From positions 186,001 to 250,000 of the forward strand of contig JBNKDG010000004.1 in NCBI GenBank assembly GCA_050288165.1: a DNA stretch of 64,000 bases. Reading direction: 5' to 3'. The position numbers were made by a program, and so were the translations under genes. Positions 8,301 through 15,937 of this stretch are shown piece after piece. This DNA comes from JAPHTQ01 sp050288165. Lineage in GTDB: Bacteria > Pseudomonadota > Gammaproteobacteria > Thiohalomonadales > Thiohalomonadaceae. The notes under the pieces are model-generated. The model saw only the letters and a program-made list of their open reading frames with translations, did not search any database and was not told the origin of the DNA. Every line of letters begins with the position of its first letter. Positions within the stretch are counted from its first letter, which is position 1.

Positions 8301-11300
8301 ACGAAGCTGATGAAAAAATTGACGATCCAGATTGCCAAACGGGTTCTATTATCGAGTGCCAAAATCAGGTGTTGGGGGAATCAATCCCAATCGATGGTAC
8401 ACCATTTGCACTTACTTATCGCAGCGATCGAGTTCCGGGGCGTAAAGCCGCCTACACTCTCCATATCCCGCTGAGTGGGGCGACTCTACCGAATAGTTTG
8501 CAACGTATCGATTTGGAAATACGTGTTGCCGGCAAGCGGTTTTACCAGAGTTTTTCGCCTCAATTAAACATGACATACACTTTTGAATGGGATGAGAAAG
8601 ATACTTTTGGGCGTAACGTCAGGGGTGTTGAAAAGGCGGTTGTTCGCATCGGCTACGTATATAATGCTGTATATTATGATCCTACGATTTTTGGGCGTGC
8701 TTTTGCAGTCCCTGGCAGAAAGGATATATCGAAAGACATGCAGCGCATGGAGGTTACTTTGTGGCAAGTGTCATCGAAATCTCTAGGTACCTCACAAGCG
8801 TTGGCAACAGGTCTCGGTGGATGGTCTTTGACTCCGTTGCACAGGTATAGCCAAAATGATGCAACGCTGTATCTGGGAAATGGTTTACGAAAATCCGCTG
8901 GAAACATTAGTGGTAATATCGAAACTGTTGCGGGTACTGGGGCAGGGTGTAATAACGCAAGAGATGGCGGACTTGCCACGGAGGAGCCGATGTGCACACC
9001 TTCTAGCATAGCGATTGGTTCAGATGGGAGTATATATTTCTCTGAACCACAGGAATACAAAATACGGCGCATAGGTCCGGACGGTGTTATATCTACTGTA
9101 GCTGGTGATGGTGCGAGTGGTTTCAGTGGTGATGGAGGACTGGCTGTTAATGCGAAGATATGTGGACCTAGAGGTCTTTCGTTTGGTCCTGATGGGAGTT
9201 TGTATTTTGCCGATTCAGGCAATCACCGTATTCGGCGAATTAGTCCGGACGGTATTATCACAACCATTGCGGGGAGTGGTTCACATTGCGAAAATTGGTA
9301 TGTCCCTGCTGCCTTTGCCGGTGATAATGGGCCTGCAACAGAAGCTCGTTTAAGCACACCTTTCGATGTCGAAGTTGCAAATGACGGGACAATATATATC
9401 GCGGATACGTATAATAATCGAATAAGACGCGTTGGTTTAGACGGGGTTATTACAACGATCGCTGGCATTGGTGAGTACAATTTTAGCGGTGATGGTGGTC
9501 CCGCGACTGAAGCGCGTTTAGGACCCTTTGGGTTGGATTTGGGTTCAGATGGTAGTTTGTACGTTGCCGATTACTGGAATCAGCGCGTAAGACGAATAGG
9601 TCCTGATGGGATTATCGATACTGTAGCGGGAGGTGGGTCTCTATATGCTGATGACATAAACAATAAACCCGCAACAGATGCACATCTTCAAGAGCCTTAT
9701 GATGTCGCTATTGGGTCTGATGGTAGCCTATATATTGCAGATAATTCTCCTGGCCGTGTTTATAAAGTGGATACAAGCGGTATTATCGCCTCGGTTGCTG
9801 GTACAAGTGGCTACGTTTACAGCGGGGATGGTGGTCCTGCAGCTATTGCCGGGCTTGGAGCTGCTGAGTGTGTTGAGATGGGGTCTGATGGTAGTTTTTA
9901 CATTTGTGGTTGGAGGCGTATTAGACGCGTTAGTGGTCACGCAAATTTGACGACCAGTGGTGATTACTGGGCAACATCGGAGAGTGGAAGAGAGTATTAC
10001 CTGTTTAGTCAGTCTAGGCGTCATCTGCAAACAGTGGATACACTGACAGGTACCCAGATTTATACTTTTACATATGACAGCAATGGATATGTAGTGACGA
10101 TTGAGGATGAGTGGGGGGCAATTACTACTATTGAACGTACTGCTGAGGGGGCGCCCTTAGCGATTATTGCACCTGAGGGACAGCGCACTGTTGTTACACT
10201 GAATGAAAATGGTTATCTCTCAAAAGCATCCAACTCGTTGGGAGAAGCCTATAGTATGGCTTACACGTCAGATGGTTTATTAATTAGCTTTACTGATCCG
10301 CGTGGTAATTCATCTGCTATGACTTATGATGAATTGGGGCGCTTGATAAAGGATCAGGGTGCTGCGGGTAATTTATGGAACTTGGCCAGAACAGATAATC
10401 TGGATACGTATACAGTAAACATGACCTCGGCAGAGGGTCGCTTAACATCACATCTTGTCGAAAATCTTCCCGGCGGAGATATACGTAGAGTTAACACACT
10501 CCAAAATGGCATTCGGAACGAAAAATTAGTTTATGCTGACGGGCATAGTGTTATTACTGAGTCTGATGGTACGGTAGTATCATTGGAGAAAAAACCTGAC
10601 CCGCGTTTTGGTATGGATGCTCCGTACCTGGCTGCCTCTTCTGTGGTTACCCCGGCGGGTATAACTCAAACTATGAGTGCTGGTCGCAGCATAGTACTTT
10701 CCGATTCCAGTAATCTTTTGAGCCTTACTTCCCTGTCAGAGACCACCACGGTCAACGGTCTGACCTCCACCACTGCGTACGATGCTGCTACGCATACCTG
10801 GACGGTGACGGGTCCCAGCGGACGCCAGAGTCATGTCGAGGTGAACGATAAAGGCAGGCCGGTGATAGACCAGCGATTCGATCTCAATGCTGCAACTTAC
10901 AGCTACGATAACCGTGGCCGCATGACCAGTATCACAACAGGAACCGGCATCACTGCTCGTAATCTGGCATTCGACTACGACACCCAGGGCTACCTCAGTA
11001 GCATCACCGATCCACTGGGTCGCAGAGTCACCTTCACCAACGATGCCGTTGGTCGGGTAACCGAACAAAAACTGCCCGATGGCAGGAAAATTCAATACAG
11101 CTACGATAAAAACGGCAACCTCACCAGCCTGACTCCGCCAGGCAAAAGTGCCCACGTTTTCAGCTACAACGCTGTCGATAAGGAAACTGACTACACACCA
11201 CCAGCACTTAGTGGCGCACAGACCATCACCCACTATGTCTATAACCTAGACAAGCAACTAACCGAAGTGCTGCGCCCGGACGGTCAGACGGTCACCCTTG

Positions 11301-12964
11301 GCTACAACAGCGGCGGCAAGCTTGCCACACTTACTATTCCGCGGGGCCAGTACGTCTATGATTACAATGCCACCACAGGCAAACTGAGTACCACGACTGC
11401 CCCTGATGGCAGCACCCTCAGCTATAGCTACGATGGCTTCCTACCACTCTCCACGACATGGGCGGGTGATATCAGTGGCAGCGTCAGTCAGGCGTACGAC
11501 AACAACTTCTGGATCAGCAGCCGCAGCGTCAAAGGTAGCGCTATTAGTTATGGCTACGATGATGATGGTCTATTAACACAAGCGGGTGATTTGACGCTGA
11601 ATCGCAGTCCTGTAAACGGCCTGCTTACCGGCACTACCCTGAGCAACATTACCACCAGCCGTACCTACAATGGCTTCGGTGAGATGAGTGGTGAAACCGC
11701 GCAAATCAGTGGTACATCAGCATTGGATACCCAATATGAACGCGACAAACTGGGTCGTATTACCAAAAAGACCGAAAGTATCGAAGGGGTTACCAGCGTT
11801 TACGACTACGGTTACGACCTGGCGGGTCGATTGCAAACCGTGAGCAAGGATGGTGCTGTGGTTTCCACTTACACCTACGACCTTAATGGTAACCGCATCG
11901 ACCACAACGGTACCGGTGCCACCTACGACGAGCAGGACCGGTTGTTGACCTATGGCGGTGCTAGCTACAGCTACACCCTAAATGGTGAGCTGGAGAGCAA
12001 GACCGAGTCAGGGTTAATCACCCAGTACCACTACGACCTGCTGGGCAATCTGATGCAGGCGACTCTACCCGGCGGCATGACCCTCAACTACCTCATCGAT
12101 GGTCAAAACCGGCGGGTCGGCAAGAAGGTCGATGGTGTCCTGACACAAGGCTTCCTCTACCAGGACCAGCTCAATCCGATTGCAGAGCTTGATGGGGCAG
12201 GAAATGTGGTTGCCAGATTCGTCTATGCCGAGAAGGGCAACGTGCCGAGCTATATGGTCAAGGGCGGCGTCGCCTACCGCATCATCAGCGACCATCTGGG
12301 CAGCCCAAGACTCATCGTCAACAGCAGTACCGGCGAAATCGTGCAGCGAATGGACTATGATGAATTCGGCAACGTCATCAATGACACTAACCCCGGCTTC
12401 CAGCCGTTTGGCTTCGCGGGAGGAATCTATGACCTGCATACCCAACTGACACGGTTTGGAGCGAGGGACTATGATGCAAAGACAGGGAGGTGGACCGCAA
12501 AGGATCCGATCAGCTTCAAAGGTGGGGATACGAACCTTTATGCCTACGTGATAAGCGATCCGATCAACTGGGTCGATCCAAAAGGACACAATGCTGCAAC
12601 GGCTACTGCGGGTGCTGCAATAGGCAGCTTTGGTGGGCCGGTTGGCGCAGTTATTGGTGGCATTATCGGATTCGGTGCGGGTGCTTGGGGGTCTTACGAA
12701 TTCTGGAATTGGTACAACAACGATAATGCTAATGAAGATGGCGCAGATGATGCGCCAGCATATCCAGACAATCCAGATTCATCTCCTGGCGATTTCAGTC
12801 CCATTAAAGGATCACGTGGGAAACAATGCGAAGACGGCTCTGTTTGGGAAAAAGATAGATCAAGCCATGGTGGTGAACAGTGGAAGCGCTGGCCAAATAA
12901 AAAATCTTGGGAAAGAGGTGATAAGCCTAATAGCATTTGGCCTGATGGTCGGATTAGGAAATAG
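5357..12964 (+). CDS. Giant secreted RHS/YD-repeat protein with teneurin-like architecture and C-terminal toxin tip
   Basis: A 2,535-residue protein, GTG start with AAGGGA before it. Order of parts: signal peptide (about 1-26); propeller of LW(V/L)A...LDxxG blades (30-343); three Ig-like segments each opening near DTxxPxI (345-615); transthyretin/carboxypeptidase-regulatory-like domain (about 673-745); a beta-rich region (750-1160); six NHL-type repeats, each with I(x)T(V/I)AGxG and DGS(L/I)Y (1190-1525); YD repeats (about 1560-2300); RHS core with GRWTAKDP (2377-2384) and DPINWVDPKG (2401-2410). After the core come a glycine-rich hydrophobic stretch (2414-2445), an acidic linker and a basic tip (2485-2535; GSVWEKDRSSHGGEQWKRW). 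Family knowledge: the YD shell encloses a self-cleaved toxin tip. Delivery looks Sec-dependent rather than T6SS (no PAAR domain). Inference: antibacterial toxin; the tip resembles colicin E3-like RNases only loosely. Confidence 0.93.
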   Translation: MYIFNAFRALIVLTLIFLISLSSEAVTISNNDYVGALWVAESGGILKLATADGTVLFEIGDVKDIEALALDDTHGVLWSYGRGLLTRFAFNGSITGSYDVGCKVHRKEHLDFQRRDRKEERHQCQENNDTPIAISVAPSDGSLWLARGRKLSHYDSNGVILAELVSDKAITAIAISPLTSNIWLIDKKRLYRVIDNGVSLTLQELLKERKELKAIAYDEYLQELWLATEKELIRINESGTEQFRQYSKHTRHLSPDYKSALWVTTEHSVFKLDATGLLLLETDLLRGSHYGGDITTMVADKSDGSLWLANKKQLIHLDSVGQVLHEIGERKHHRDIRALAIYHDTTAPNLNITLPLDGSYLNTNLPSINVSYSDNGMGVDGDSLKLFINGAEAAVTCETTEQDAQCHLAVPLAEGGTVLAAQVSDYAGNTSDKATITFTVDTVPPVITITAPDNGFVTNQTPLAISGSINETVTATLNGNSLTLDAQNQFSISADLTEGSNSFEITATDLAGNSATYTFTGELDTVAPQSVNGDLITVIIEAGNAIVTGASGSAEPGSWITITNASTGESITVQVAADGSFSAQLAVTSGDDLVISVRDGAGNVAAEDVTVSTGPVEPPQPNNGYVPVDPASVAPPIDPTVVTSLYNSTAFLYSGSHPIQFDVPPNTIEERRVVVLRGKVTTRGGEALKGVTITILNHNEFGWTGTRTDGMFDMAVNGGGILTVNYKKEGYLPVQRQINAPWKDYAWLPEVVMIPLDNNVTTVDLNSTAPFQVAQGSVMTDADGSRQATLLFPQGVQAEMVMADGSTQPLTSMNVRATEYTVGTEGANTMPGELPPSSGYTYAVELSVDEAIAAGANTVQFSQPLPVYVDNFIGFPVGGIVPVGWYDRDKAAWIPSENGRVIEILSVTNGMADIDVDGSGTADNAAALSALGITEAERLQLAQLYQPGKSLWRAPITHFTPWDCNWPYGPPDDAVAPEEDIHEADEKIDDPDCQTGSIIECQNQVLGESIPIDGTPFALTYRSDRVPGRKAAYTLHIPLSGATLPNSLQRIDLEIRVAGKRFYQSFSPQLNMTYTFEWDEKDTFGRNVRGVEKAVVRIGYVYNAVYYDPTIFGRAFAVPGRKDISKDMQRMEVTLWQVSSKSLGTSQALATGLGGWSLTPLHRYSQNDATLYLGNGLRKSAGNISGNIETVAGTGAGCNNARDGGLATEEPMCTPSSIAIGSDGSIYFSEPQEYKIRRIGPDGVISTVAGDGASGFSGDGGLAVNAKICGPRGLSFGPDGSLYFADSGNHRIRRISPDGIITTIAGSGSHCENWYVPAAFAGDNGPATEARLSTPFDVEVANDGTIYIADTYNNRIRRVGLDGVITTIAGIGEYNFSGDGGPATEARLGPFGLDLGSDGSLYVADYWNQRVRRIGPDGIIDTVAGGGSLYADDINNKPATDAHLQEPYDVAIGSDGSLYIADNSPGRVYKVDTSGIIASVAGTSGYVYSGDGGPAAIAGLGAAECVEMGSDGSFYICGWRRIRRVSGHANLTTSGDYWATSESGREYYLFSQSRRHLQTVDTLTGTQIYTFTYDSNGYVVTIEDEWGAITTIERTAEGAPLAIIAPEGQRTVVTLNENGYLSKASNSLGEAYSMAYTSDGLLISFTDPRGNSSAMTYDELGRLIKDQGAAGNLWNLARTDNLDTYTVNMTSAEGRLTSHLVENLPGGDIRRVNTLQNGIRNEKLVYADGHSVITESDGTVVSLEKKPDPRFGMDAPYLAASSVVTPAGITQTMSAGRSIVLSDSSNLLSLTSLSETTTVNGLTSTTAYDAATHTWTVTGPSGRQSHVEVNDKGRPVIDQRFDLNAATYSYDNRGRMTSITTGTGITARNLAFDYDTQGYLSSITDPLGRRVTFTNDAVGRVTEQKLPDGRKIQYSYDKNGNLTSLTPPGKSAHVFSYNAVDKETDYTPPALSGAQTITHYVYNLDKQLTEVLRPDGQTVTLGYNSGGKLATLTIPRGQYVYDYNATTGKLSTTTAPDGSTLSYSYDGFLPLSTTWAGDISGSVSQAYDNNFWISSRSVKGSAISYGYDDDGLLTQAGDLTLNRSPVNGLLTGTTLSNITTSRTYNGFGEMSGETAQISGTSALDTQYERDKLGRITKKTESIEGVTSVYDYGYDLAGRLQTVSKDGAVVSTYTYDLNGNRIDHNGTGATYDEQDRLLTYGGASYSYTLNGELESKTESGLITQYHYDLLGNLMQATLPGGMTLNYLIDGQNRRVGKKVDGVLTQGFLYQDQLNPIAELDGAGNVVARFVYAEKGNVPSYMVKGGVAYRIISDHLGSPRLIVNSSTGEIVQRMDYDEFGNVINDTNPGFQPFGFAGGIYDLHTQLTRFGARDYDAKTGRWTAKDPISFKGGDTNLYAYVISDPINWVDPKGHNAATATAGAAIGSFGGPVGAVIGGIIGFGAGAWGSYEFWNWYNNDNANEDGADDAPAYPDNPDSSPGDFSPIKGSRGKQCEDGSVWEKDRSSHGGEQWKRWPNKKSWERGDKPNSIWPDGRIRK

Positions 12965-12968
12965 CTGA

Positions 12969-13355
12969 ATGACTATTCAATTGGATTTTGAAAGTTTGTT
13001 TCAACAGGCGTTGAACAATTGGCCTGAAGTTCTTGACTTGAGTACGCTTGAGTATGCCGAACCAGACCTAAGCCGTTACACAGTGAAGGGACTGGGTGTT
13101 TTGTCTGATGAGATTGAGGACAAGATCATTGGTTCTGATCTAGAAGTTATTTCTTCTGCCTTGCATATAGCCATATATACTTTATTGCTTTCTGCTGCGA
13201 AGTTTGTCTTGGAGGTAAAGCGTTCCTCCATTCGGCCAGAGATGGTTAAGTTGATTTTTGAGGAACGTTTGAAGGCATTTTCCTCGCGGTCTGATTTGAA
13301 TTGGAATGAGGAAGACTACAAACTTGTTGAGTCATATTTTTCACAAAACAAGTAA
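12969..13355 (+). CDS. Candidate immunity protein for the RHS toxin tip
   Basis: A 128-residue acidic cytoplasmic protein with no signal peptide or membrane segment, starting four bases after the RHS stop. I do not recognise its family. Small, acidic genes placed directly after an RHS or CdiA toxin are usually immunity proteins that bind the (here basic) toxin tip, so the role is inferred from position and charge. Base composition is AT-rich compared with the rest of the RHS gene. A strong hairpin terminator follows 20 bases after the stop. Confidence 0.65.
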   Translation: MTIQLDFESLFQQALNNWPEVLDLSTLEYAEPDLSRYTVKGLGVLSDEIEDKIIGSDLEVISSALHIAIYTLLLSAAKFVLEVKRSSIRPEMVKLIFEERLKAFSSRSDLNWNEEDYKLVESYFSQNK

Positions 13356-13374
13356 AGTAAAACTCCATTCAAAA

Positions 13375-13412
13375 AAAGCCCCGCCTGCCTCCCGGCAAGC
13401 GGGGCTTTCTCT
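13375..13412. terminator. Hairpin terminator, copy 1
   Basis: Stem AAAGCCCCGC (13375-13384) pairs with GCGGGGCTTT (13399-13408), with an inner TGCC/GGCA stem in the loop. T-rich sequence follows on the plus strand and an A run precedes it, so it can stop transcription from both sides: the RHS/immunity pair on plus and the SymE-like remnant on minus. A near-identical copy is at 15682-15717. Confidence 0.85.
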
Positions 13413-13633
13413 TACCTTGCTATTCCTCAACCGTCATCACCAAACACCCCTGACACACCCTCACCCTGACCTTGGCCCCAATGGCAAAGCCAGCCTCATC
13501 GAGCCAGCGGCCCTTGATATGAATTGCGGGCACCTTGACCGCGCTATTGGACGTGCCGGGCGGCGCGTCCTGAGTGGGGGTGTAGTAGTAATAGAACCTA
13601 CCGACGTTAAGCCACTTATGGGTGGGGATTTTA
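13375..13633. repeat. Direct repeat, copy 1 (terminator plus SymE-like remnant)
   Basis: About 259 bases that recur at 15683-15937 in the same orientation, offset by 2,305-2,308 bases. Both copies carry the same hairpin and the same minus-strand coding segment. The pair brackets the two displaced RHS tip cassettes. Confidence 0.85.
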
Positions 13634-13686
13634 GTTGTACCTGCTTGACTGCAAAGGCCAGATAAGCGAAAAATGGCACATGAACG
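13420..13686 (-). pseudogene. SymE-like protein remnant, copy 1 (no start codon)
   Basis: The minus strand is open from after a TAG at 13687-13689 to the TAG at 13420-13422. It encodes KIPTHKWLNVGRFYYYY, then VPAIHIKGRWLDEAGFAIG and VRVCQGCLVMTVEE. This is the SymE toxin-domain pattern (hydrophobic, G(R/K)WL-EAGF, GCLV(M/I)T). SymE proteins have an AbrB-like fold and are often found beside RHS loci (family knowledge). No ATG, GTG or TTG start is available in frame, so I call a 5'-truncated remnant; a rare ATT start cannot be excluded. Confidence 0.65.
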
Positions 13687-14276
13687 CTAGGGACATCCAT
13701 CACAGGGAAACCACCGAGCTAAGCGAAAAACCGCGTCTGGGCAAAATTTTGACCAGTCAGGTGCCCGACTGGAAAAAAGCGTCCGCAAACGATTGTCGCG
13801 TAAGGGAAAAACCGGAAATTAGTGTACGACGTGCGTCGGGGGACAGGTTTACCGCAAAAGATCCACTTCGTTTTAATGGCGGGGATACAAATCTGATGGC
13901 CTACGTCAAAAACGACGTGGTGAATTACTTCGATGAAACAGGAAATGGGCCTGTTGCTGCTGTGGGGACGGGAGGTTTTTGCGTAGGGTTGGCAATTGGT
14001 GATGCCATTAATTCCTATATGGATCCAATAGGTGGCGAAGATCTAATGAAATGGATCCGTCAATATGATGAATGGATTGATTATTTGGAATCGAGCTGTC
14101 CAATAGAAGGTCGCAGCAATGAACATCAGCAATTATTGAATCGCTTTAAAAGAGAGCGTCTTAAATTGACGGCAGATTTGGTAAGTCGCCAAGGGCCTGT
14201 TTCTGTAACAGAGGCTTTCACTGCATTGGGTTGTGCTGCCGCTACAGCAATTGCGGCAGAATTGCCAACACCATAG
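13680..14276 (+). CDS. Displaced RHS tip 2 (orphan RHS core end plus unknown toxin domain)
   Basis: The reading frame contains the end of the RHS core, GDRFTAKDPLRFNGGDTNL and then DVVNYFDETGNG, without any of the YD repeats that should precede it. After it come about 105 residues: a short hydrophobic stretch (VAAVGTGGFCVGLAIGDAI), a helical charged region and an alanine-rich end. I do not recognise this tip. The upstream 70 codons show no homology to the full RHS gene and the ATG at 13680 has no clear ribosome site, so it may be silent unless recombined onto the main gene. The open frame reaches back to a TTG at 13635. Confidence 0.6.
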   Translation: MNARDIHHRETTELSEKPRLGKILTSQVPDWKKASANDCRVREKPEISVRRASGDRFTAKDPLRFNGGDTNLMAYVKNDVVNYFDETGNGPVAAVGTGGFCVGLAIGDAINSYMDPIGGEDLMKWIRQYDEWIDYLESSCPIEGRSNEHQQLLNRFKRERLKLTADLVSRQGPVSVTEAFTALGCAAATAIAAELPTP

Positions 14277-14291
14277 GGCGGTGAAGAAATT

Positions 14292-14705
14292 ATGGAATTG
14301 AAATCACGGTATATGCCTCTTGTATGGCTTGTAGCGATTTTTGTCCTGCACGGTATAACTAGGATGATCGCTGGTTTGTATGTGAGTGATGAAAGCGCAT
14401 TAGCATCTCTATCATTCCAGGAACAGAAAGATATCTTGGCGAATGATTTGTTGATAGTTATTGTTTCTAAGTACCTTGTTCCCACGCTTGCTTCAGCGTA
14501 TGTATTTATTGTGGGTATTACTGTTATTTTGGATAAGCATTATCCTCCTCGCATTTTGCCAGTGCCGAAATTTGCGAATAGTCAATCAGGAAGTAATGCG
14601 TCAAGGCTTGGTCTTATGTTGCTTCTTGTGTCACTTTTTGCGCTTGGTGCTTGGGTTGTGTTGATTCGCCGGGATGTTTTGGTCTATCTGGAATTATTCA
14701 GTTAA
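14292..14705 (+). CDS. Membrane protein, candidate immunity for displaced tip 2
   Basis: A 137-residue protein with three likely membrane helices (about 9-29, 52-78 and 107-127), starting 15 bases after tip 2, with GTGAAGAA before the ATG. No family recognised. Inner-membrane immunity proteins typically go with toxins that attack the membrane or act in the periplasm, so its topology may hint at how tip 2 works; this is inference. AT-rich, like the other tip genes. Confidence 0.55.
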   Translation: MELKSRYMPLVWLVAIFVLHGITRMIAGLYVSDESALASLSFQEQKDILANDLLIVIVSKYLVPTLASAYVFIVGITVILDKHYPPRILPVPKFANSQSGSNASRLGLMLLLVSLFALGAWVVLIRRDVLVYLELFS

Positions 14706-14723
14706 ATGGCGTAACTCTATAGG

Positions 14724-15260
14724 ATGCTTACCGCAAAGGATCCGATCAGGTTTAACGGTGGTCTGAATTTCTATGCCTACGTCTTCAATGACCCGATCAA
14801 CTTTATTGATCCTCTAGGATTGAAGTTGTGCAAAGCTAACCTACCTGGCCTTGGCGATACTTATATGGATGACAGTTTCTATCCAAAGGTTATGGACTTC
14901 ATTGCAAAGAACCATGCTACTGGCACGGATGTTACGTTCACGGAAGGTTTCCGTACTACGGCATATCAGGCGCAATTACAGAATAATCCGAATGCAACTA
15001 CACCAGCGCAAGCCGGTACTAGCTTGCATGAGGCAGGGTATGCCTTTGACGTTAGCATGAGAACGTTTAGTGAAGCGCAGCAAGCAACCGTTGCGGCTAA
15101 TGCGGCGGCTGCGGGAATAAGCTGGGGTGGGAATTTCAGCACTCCAGATCCTGTTCACTTCTACAATGAAGTTCCTGGTGGTCGAGGTAATCGGTCGAAG
15201 TATATTGCAGATGCTCAGAAAGATGCCGCGAGTGGCGCAGCAGATTGCGGGTGCAAATGA
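14724..15260 (+). CDS. Displaced RHS tip 3: M15-family peptidoglycan peptidase toxin
   Basis: The 178-residue frame begins inside the RHS core (LTAKDPIRFNGG, then NDPINFIDPLG) and continues into a VanY/L-Ala-D-Glu-endopeptidase-like domain. The zinc-site pattern SLHEAGYAFDV (H102, D109) and PDPVHFY (H145), preceded by FTEGFRTTAYQ, is that of peptidase family M15. Such enzymes cut peptide cross-links or stems of peptidoglycan, so the target would be the periplasm. The 20 bases at 14730-14749 are identical to 12494-12513 in the full RHS gene. There is no signal peptide and no good ribosome site, as expected for a tip cut off from its gene. Confidence 0.78.
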   Translation: MLTAKDPIRFNGGLNFYAYVFNDPINFIDPLGLKLCKANLPGLGDTYMDDSFYPKVMDFIAKNHATGTDVTFTEGFRTTAYQAQLQNNPNATTPAQAGTSLHEAGYAFDVSMRTFSEAQQATVAANAAAAGISWGGNFSTPDPVHFYNEVPGGRGNRSKYIADAQKDAASGAADCGCK

Positions 15261-15652
15261 TGAAAAACACGAAAATATATTTGTTGTTTGTTTTGCTGAT
15301 TGCACTCGTTGCTAACTGTGCATTAGCAGATGGAGTTAAATATACAGGAACGTTTTCCAGCATTGCTTATAACGATGAGTCGGGAGATTTGTCAGGAGTT
15401 GAGTTGCGGATCATTGTTACGAAAAAAGGATACGTTGGGACGCTCCAGATATGCGAGGGTGGTGCAGGTAATTTGATTGTTGTGCATCCAACTATTGAGA
15501 AGGGGAATATTAGATTTGCTATTGCTGACACGTTATACGGTGGTAGCTTTGCTGGCTCCATTCAAGAAGATGGAATTCATGGCAAATTCACCTTCTCCGG
15601 CAATGTCGGTGCGATGGAGTTTTTCCCAAGGAAGAAAAGCTACTGGGATTAG
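15257..15652 (+). CDS. Secreted candidate immunity protein for the M15 peptidase tip
   Basis: A 131-residue protein whose ATG overlaps the stop of the tip gene (ATGATGA). It has a clear signal peptide (KNTKIYLLFVLLIALVANC, cleavage likely after ALA near residue 24) and a beta-rich mature part of about 107 residues; no family recognised. A periplasmic partner for a peptidoglycan-cutting toxin is the expected pairing, since the toxin acts in that compartment. A Cys at 21 is not in a good lipobox. Role is inferred from position and export signal. Confidence 0.65.
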   Translation: MMKNTKIYLLFVLLIALVANCALADGVKYTGTFSSIAYNDESGDLSGVELRIIVTKKGYVGTLQICEGGAGNLIVVHPTIEKGNIRFAIADTLYGGSFAGSIQEDGIHGKFTFSGNVGAMEFFPRKKSYWD

Positions 15653-15681
15653 TTCCTGACTGAACTTGCCCTTTCAGATCG

Positions 15682-15720
15682 AAAAGCCCCGCCTGCCACC
15701 CGGCAAGCGGGGCTTTTCTT
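15682..15720. terminator. Hairpin terminator, copy 2
   Basis: AAAAGCCCCGC (15682-15692) pairs with GCGGGGCTTTT (15707-15717), followed by CTTTC. It closes the last tip/immunity cassette and, read on the minus strand, the SymE-like remnant copy 2. Same sequence as the hairpin at 13375 apart from single-base changes. Confidence 0.85.
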
Positions 15721-15937
15721 TCCCTCACTCCTCAACCGTCATCACCAAACACCCCTGGCAAATCCGTACCCTGACCTTGGCCCCAATGGCAAAGCCCGCC
15801 TCATCGAGCCATCGGCCCTTGATATTGATTGCAGGCACCTCGACTGGGTAATTCATGGTGCCGGGCGGGGCGCTCTTGGTGGGGTTGTAGTAGTAATAGA
15901 ACTTACCGACGGTAAGCCATTTGTGGGAAGGGATTTT
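15683..15937. repeat. Direct repeat, copy 2 (terminator plus SymE-like remnant)
   Basis: Second copy of the unit at 13375-13633. Homology ends around GGGATTTT (15930-15937), beyond which the flanks differ: here they run into the terminator of the OmpA-like gene. Confidence 0.85.

Noticed and set aside
8920..9930. DNA repeats that look like a tandem array
   Set aside because: They are protein-level NHL repeats inside the RHS gene (I-x-T-(V/I)-A-G-x-G with DGS spacing); not a CRISPR, since there are no constant repeats with unique spacers.
13461..13703. Minus-strand frame of 80 codons with ATG over the first SymE-like remnant
   Set aside because: It is out of frame with the SymE domain; the conserved protein pattern is in the other frame, which has no start.
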